Source: Diphasiastrum complanatum (taxonomy: Eukaryota; Streptophyta; Lycopodiopsida; Lycopodiales; Lycopodiaceae). From it: a DNA stretch of 32,500 bases. The notes beneath the pieces were generated by a model. It saw only the letters and a list, made by a program, of their open reading frames with translations, ran no database searches and had not been told where the DNA came from. Position numbers and translations under genes: made by a program. Shown piece after piece: positions 28,176 through 32,500 of the stretch; positions within the stretch are counted from its first letter, which is position 1, and each line of letters begins with the position of its first letter. The stretch is taken from contig MU833078.1 of assembly GCA_029204225.1 (NCBI GenBank), positions 1 through 32,500 of the forward strand, in the 5' to 3' direction.

Positions 28176-31100
28176 ATGGCTACAAATGGAGGCTACATGT
28201 TGGAAAGCAATGATAGGCTTACCTCCCTCAACTATTCTACTTGGAAAGTAAGGATGGAGTCTTTGCTTGAGATGAATGAGTTGATGGATATTGTTGTAGG
28301 TGTGGAGGAGAGACCTTTGGCACCTCAAGAACAATTGAGGTATGACAAGAGGGCAAAGAAAGCCCTTCACATGATCAAGATGAATGTGACAAATGAGCTT
28401 ATCAAAGAGGTTGGTAAGTGCACATCATCTAGTGAAGCTTGGGAAGCCTTGAAGAAGGTTTATGAATCCAAGTCTACTTCTAGAGTGTTGACTTTAAGAA
28501 GGCAAATCTTTTCTTGTATGCAAAAGAAGAGTGAGAATGGACATGCTTTTGTTTTGAGAGTTAAAGCATTGAATGATGAGTTAGCATGCATTAATGATGG
28601 CATAAATAATGAGGAGCTTGTTCAAGTGATTCTCAATGGCTTGTTGGATGATCATGCTAATCTTGTTCAAAGTTATGCTATCCAAAAATGTTTACCAAGT
28701 GTTGGAGACTTGCAAGAGGTCTTGTTGGCTGAAGAATTCAGGTTGCAAGCAAGAGTGGGAGCATCTTCTACATCTCAAGGAGGAGAAGAGGAGGCAATGT
28801 TCTCTAAAGGCAAGTTCAAGGGCAAAGGTAAAAGCAATTGGTCTAAAGGGCAAGACCAAGGTGAGCACTCTACTTTTGGCAAAAAGAAGGATAGATCTAA
28901 GCTAAAATGTTTCTATTGTGGAGTCAAAGGGCATTTTGCTAGTGATTGTTTTAAGAAAAAGAGGGATCAAGGGGAAAAGCAAACCAATCTAACTATTGAT
29001 GAGGGTGGGGATGAGCTTCTTTCAAATGATGCTTTTGTTATGTCATCTTGCTTGTTGGCTAATCATGGAGACATTGATCCTTGGTGGATTGATAGTGGAG
29101 CCACTTCTCATATGACATATCATAAAGAGTATTTTTCATCTTTAATGGCATTTGATGGTGATAGGAAGGTAATCTATACCGCAAATGATGGTGAGTGTGC
29201 AATCAAGGGGATTGGCACAATTCCTATTTCACTTTCTACAAATAGGAATATAGAATTGAAATATGTTTTGCTCATTCCATCCATTACCAAGAACTTACTT
29301 AGTGTAAGCCAAATGCTTGACAAAGGATTCAAAGTTGAGTTTGATGGTGATGCTTGCTTGATCAAAAAGGGGTGTAGTATCATTGCAAAAGGGAAAAGGC
29401 AAGGGAAATTGTTCAAGCTTGATGCATGTGTTGTTGCTAACCAAGTTGGATGCATGGCAAATGAACAAATGTCAATTCAAGAGGTATGGCATAAAAGGAT
29501 GGGACATCTCAACTACAAGGCCTTGGAGGTAATAGCCAAAAAGGAGGTAGTAAGGGGACTTCCCAAGTCTCTTACTTGCTTGAATCATGTTTGTGAAGAA
29601 TGTGCTTTGTCTAAATCACATAGATTGCCATATACTAGATCTATATCTAGATCTAAGATGCCTTTTTCTCTCTTGCATTCGGATATTCATGGTGTTACTA
29701 CAATTAGCAATGGAGGTGCTAAGATGTATGTAACTTTCATTGATGATTTTAGTAGATTTTGTTGGGTTTATCTACTAAAGAGCAAGGATGAGGTGTTTGA
29801 TGTGTTTGTCAAGTTCAAAGTTGCTATTGAGACTCAATTTACAACCAAAATCAAATGCTTGAGGAGCGACAATGGTGGTGAATACATTTCTAACAAATTC
29901 AAAGCCTTTTGCGATGAGCATGGGATCAAGAGGGAGTACACATGTCCAAGAACACCACAACAAAATGGAGTGGCCGAGAGGAAGAATAGAACCTTGTGTG
30001 AGAGTGCAAAGGCAATGAGATTGAATGCTAATCTTCCTAAACCTTTTTGGAGTGATGCTTTGTTGTGTGCAAATTTCCTATGCAATAGATGGCCAAGTGT
30101 TGTATTGGAAGGAAAAACCCCTTTTGAAGCTTTGTTTGGTACGAAGCCTAATGTCAAGTTTCTAAGAACTTTTGGATGCATTTGCTACTTCAACATTACT
30201 CTTGATGATAGAACTAAGGAGGATCCATCTTCAAGAAAGGGCATTTTTGTTGGTTATAGTGAAGTAAGCAAAGCATATAGGATTTATGTTCCTTCAATCA
30301 AGAAAGTGTTCACAAGTAGGGATGTCATTTTTGATGAAGGTAACATTCCAAAAGTTGTTTCAAGTGATGATGGTGTTGTTGCAACTAATGTGCTTGATGA
30401 CAATGGAGTTGATGACACATTGGATGTGGATGTTGAAGAAGCCTCTTCAAGTCAAATTCCAAGGAGAACTCCAAGGCATAAAGTGAAACCCTCAAGGCTC
30501 ACTTATGATGGCAAAGGTAAGCAAGTGGTGGATGGATCCAACTATGCTTTCCTAACTTCTTTTGATGTACCTTCATGTGTAGATGAAGCAAGGCAAGAAG
30601 AGGAATGGATCCAAGCAATGGATCTTGAGTTTGAAGCACTTATGAAGAACAACACATGGAGATTGGTGGAGCTTCCAAAGGGCAAAAGTGCAATTGGATG
30701 CAAATGGATCTTCAAGGTAAAGACAAATCAAGATGGATCTATCAACAAGTTGAAGGCAAGGTTGGTGGCTAAAGGTTATGCTCAAGAGCATGGCATTGAC
30801 TATGAGGAAACCTTTGCACCCGTGGCAAAGATGGTGAGCATAAGAGTAATCATTTCCCTTGCAACTCTTTATGGATGGGATCTTTGGCAATTAGACATTT
30901 CTAATGCTTTCTTGAATGGTGATCTTGAAGAGGAAGTCTACATGGAGCAACCCGAGAGCTATGTTTCTCATAGCAAGCCTAATCATGTGTGTTTTCTACA
31001 AAAAAGTTTGTATGGTCTTAAGCAAGCACCAAGGAGTTGGTATGCTAGGCTTAACTCTTTTCTACTTTCTCAAAACTTCACTATGAGTGAGTATGATCAT

Positions 31101-32126
31101 TCACTTTACTTTAGAATTAGTGCTAATGATGTTACAATCCTTCTAATTTATGTGGATGACATTATTTTAAGTGGAGGGAACAAGGAAGATATAGAAGATA
31201 TCAAGAAAGCACTAAAAAAGGAATTTGAAGTGCATGATCTTGGTCTTTTGAGCTATATCTTAGGAATAGAAGTAATTAGAACTTCTCAAATCACTTTTAT
31301 TTCACAAGAGAAGTATGCTATTTCTATTCTCAATAGATTTCATATGGTAGATGCAAATCCTATTGATACACCTATGGAATCACATGTAAAGCTAACTATA
31401 AGAGGTAATGAAAGATCCTTCGAGGACATTACTCTCTATAGGAAGCTAATAGGTTCTCTTATATATCTAACCATCACAAGACCTGATTTATCTTATTGTG
31501 TTGGTAGATTAAGCCAATTCATGCAAGATCCTAGCATAGAACATTGGAAACTAGGAAAGAGGATCTTGAGATACATCTCGGGAACAAAAGATTTTGGCAT
31601 TGTTTATAGAGGCTCATCACCTAACTTATTTGGTTTTTCAGATTCAGATTTTGCAGGAGACCTTATGGATAGAAAATCCATAAATGCACATGCTATTTTC
31701 ATAGGTGATGGAGCTATCTCATGGATGTCGAAGAAACAAGCAACTATATCACTTTCTTCTAGTGAGGCCGAGTACAAAGCTTTGACATCATGCACAAAGG
31801 AGATGGTGTGGATCAAGAGGATGATTATGGAGCTTCATTTGCTGGATTTTTCAGAGAGTCCAATCATCTTTTGTGACAACCTTTCAGCCCAAAGTCTAGC
31901 AAGCAATCCGGTTTTCCATGCAAGGAGCAAACATATCGAGGTGGCTTACCATTTTGTGAGAGAACAAGTGTTGGCAAAAGAGATCAAGCTTGAACATGTC
32001 CCATCAAAGGAATGTGTGGCTGATATCTTTACCAAAGCATTGGGAAAGGACTTATTTTTCAAGCATAGAACAAGTCTTGGTGTACTTTCTAAATCTATGC
32101 TAAAACTAGTTGAAGAGGGAGTGTGA
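28176..32126 (+). CDS. Ty1/copia gag-pol polyprotein, intact
   Basis: Single 1316-aa frame; ATG at 28176 (caacATGGC). Order with approximate residues: gag capsid (10-200; LNYSTWKVRMESLL), zinc knuckle C245-C248-H253-C258, protease with DSG at 306-308 (WWIDSGATSHM), integrase zinc finger H438/H443/C472/C475 (WHKRMGHLNY), integrase core D502 (HSDIHG), D564 (RSDNGGEY) and E600 (PQQNGVAERKN), the last two 35 residues apart as expected, integrase C-terminus with KGIFVGYS, RT (835-1080; KARLVAKGYAQEHGIDYEET, catalytic YVDD near 991-994), RNase H (about 1150-1275; DSDFAGD, SSSEAEYKAL, FCDN). All catalytic residues are present, no stop or frameshift. The last codon and the TGA stop cross into the 3' LTR. 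Gag and pol share one frame with no frameshift or read-through site, as in most plant copia elements. The host-cell product would form virus-like particles and copy the RNA into DNA. Confidence 0.97.
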   Translation: MATNGGYMLESNDRLTSLNYSTWKVRMESLLEMNELMDIVVGVEERPLAPQEQLRYDKRAKKALHMIKMNVTNELIKEVGKCTSSSEAWEALKKVYESKSTSRVLTLRRQIFSCMQKKSENGHAFVLRVKALNDELACINDGINNEELVQVILNGLLDDHANLVQSYAIQKCLPSVGDLQEVLLAEEFRLQARVGASSTSQGGEEEAMFSKGKFKGKGKSNWSKGQDQGEHSTFGKKKDRSKLKCFYCGVKGHFASDCFKKKRDQGEKQTNLTIDEGGDELLSNDAFVMSSCLLANHGDIDPWWIDSGATSHMTYHKEYFSSLMAFDGDRKVIYTANDGECAIKGIGTIPISLSTNRNIELKYVLLIPSITKNLLSVSQMLDKGFKVEFDGDACLIKKGCSIIAKGKRQGKLFKLDACVVANQVGCMANEQMSIQEVWHKRMGHLNYKALEVIAKKEVVRGLPKSLTCLNHVCEECALSKSHRLPYTRSISRSKMPFSLLHSDIHGVTTISNGGAKMYVTFIDDFSRFCWVYLLKSKDEVFDVFVKFKVAIETQFTTKIKCLRSDNGGEYISNKFKAFCDEHGIKREYTCPRTPQQNGVAERKNRTLCESAKAMRLNANLPKPFWSDALLCANFLCNRWPSVVLEGKTPFEALFGTKPNVKFLRTFGCICYFNITLDDRTKEDPSSRKGIFVGYSEVSKAYRIYVPSIKKVFTSRDVIFDEGNIPKVVSSDDGVVATNVLDDNGVDDTLDVDVEEASSSQIPRRTPRHKVKPSRLTYDGKGKQVVDGSNYAFLTSFDVPSCVDEARQEEEWIQAMDLEFEALMKNNTWRLVELPKGKSAIGCKWIFKVKTNQDGSINKLKARLVAKGYAQEHGIDYEETFAPVAKMVSIRVIISLATLYGWDLWQLDISNAFLNGDLEEEVYMEQPESYVSHSKPNHVCFLQKSLYGLKQAPRSWYARLNSFLLSQNFTMSEYDHSLYFRISANDVTILLIYVDDIILSGGNKEDIEDIKKALKKEFEVHDLGLLSYILGIEVIRTSQITFISQEKYAISILNRFHMVDANPIDTPMESHVKLTIRGNERSFEDITLYRKLIGSLIYLTITRPDLSYCVGRLSQFMQDPSIEHWKLGKRILRYISGTKDFGIVYRGSSPNLFGFSDSDFAGDLMDRKSINAHAIFIGDGAISWMSKKQATISLSSSEAEYKALTSCTKEMVWIKRMIMELHLLDFSESPIIFCDNLSAQSLASNPVFHARSKHIEVAYHFVREQVLAKEIKLEHVPSKECVADIFTKALGKDLFFKHRTSLGVLSKSMLKLVEEGV
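32110..32121 (+). other. Polypurine tract of the intact copia
   Basis: TTGAAGAGGGAG directly before the 3' LTR; primes plus-strand DNA synthesis. It overlaps the coding sequence for the last residues of RNase H. Confidence 0.85.
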
Positions 32127-32500
32127 AAAATTGTCAACTAGTAGTATTTTCCTAACTTGAGATTTTGTAGGCCTATGGCCAAATAAAAGTTAGAGATAGG
32201 TTCATACATGTATGTAGAGGCCCAAAGTATGTGTACACTACTTTTGAGGTCACATTAATTAGAGGAGGTCGAGTGTGGAGCTCTTCTATTGGCTCATAAT
32301 TTGGTGCATTCCTATTTGACCAAATTTCTAGGTATATGGGTGAATCCTATTGGACCCCAATTTTAGCCTATCATAAGACAAGTGGCCAAGAGGCACTATG
32401 GCTGCTATAAATAGCCATCTCCACGAGTATGTACATATCTCATTTTCATTCTATTGAATGAATGTTATGCTCTTTGAAGGTCCATCTTCTTCTCTCTCAC
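32122..32500 (+). repeat. 3' LTR of the intact copia, truncated by the window end
   Basis: First 379 bases of the LTR, identical to 26914-27292 at every position. The polyprotein stop codon (32124-32126) lies inside it. Confidence 0.95.

Larger units (their letters stand above)
26914..32500 (+). mobile_element. Young, structurally intact Ty1/copia retrotransposon (3' LTR cut by window end)
   Basis: Complete order: 5' LTR (26914-27564), Met-tRNA primer site (27567-27578), leader (27579-28175), single gag-pol frame (28176-32126), polypurine tract (32110-32121) and 3' LTR (from 32122, continuing past 32500). All 379 bases of 3' LTR present are identical to the 5' LTR, and the polyprotein has no lesion. 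That implies a very recent insertion. The target-site duplication cannot be checked because the right edge lies outside the window. It has no env-like frame. Domain order protease-integrase-RT-RNase H marks it as copia (Pseudoviridae); the finer lineage is not assigned. Confidence 0.95.

Noticed and set aside
29174-30890. Minus-strand open frames within the intact copia
   Set aside because: Antisense shadows of the conserved gag-pol frame.

Overview
This window looks like nuclear DNA of a land plant with a large, repeat-rich genome. It is AT-rich, has long stretches without coding potential, and holds nested and decayed LTR retrotransposons of both plant superfamilies (Ty1/copia and Ty3/gypsy, with plant-type primer sites). 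There is one recognisable host gene, an early-nodulin-like phytocyanin with the conserved single intron. The species cannot be fixed from this sequence; a gymnosperm or another large-genome vascular plant would fit, but that is inference.

Layout. 1-1.4 kb: AT-rich spacer with an 89-bp tandem duplication. 1.48-2.18 kb (minus): early-nodulin-like protein gene, two exons, copper ligands replaced. 2.46-3.02 kb: head-to-tail array of about 100-bp tRNA-like monomers carrying Pol III A and B boxes on the minus strand. 3.0-4.4 kb: spacer. 4.4-6.9 kb: dead copia element (gag, protease, part of integrase, connection to RT) that has suffered two internal inversions. 7.5-9.0 kb: unclassified dispersed repeat, with a diverged second copy at 19.2-20.5 kb. 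9.05-12.9 kb: a minus-strand copia 3' end (LTR, polypurine tract, RNase H tail) that stops at the edge of a plus-strand gypsy element (LTR, PBS, long leader, gag, zinc knuckle, protease), followed by a minus-strand copia gag fragment. 12.9-13.7 kb: an exon-like fragment and degraded coding-like sequence. 13.7-14.0 kb: (AT)22, a GC-rich foldback and a run of 24 G. 15.65-16.54 kb (plus): the second credible host gene, an unrecognised 296-aa protein with an internal 24-residue repeat. 17.5-21.2 kb: spacer with microsatellites, a tandem duplication and hairpins. 21.28-23.1 kb: second gypsy-related leader followed by a decayed Pro/Thr-rich reading frame with an AT-hook-like motif. About 23.4-26.7 kb: second copia lineage (LTR, PBS, gag, two zinc knuckles, protease, RT start), with the integrase part replaced by foreign sequence. 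26.9 kb to the window end: an intact copia element with a single 1316-aa open polyprotein and LTRs identical over all 379 comparable bases.

Most of the window is therefore a layered record of retroelement insertion and decay. The last element is very young and structurally capable of movement, whereas the others are broken. The two host genes lie in the gaps, both recognisable by higher GC and uninterrupted reading frames. No CRISPR array, rRNA or functional tRNA gene was found. The points that most merit a second look are the tRNA-like tandem array, the inversion scars in the first copia element, the Pro/Thr-rich frame behind the gypsy leader, and the unknown 296-aa gene.
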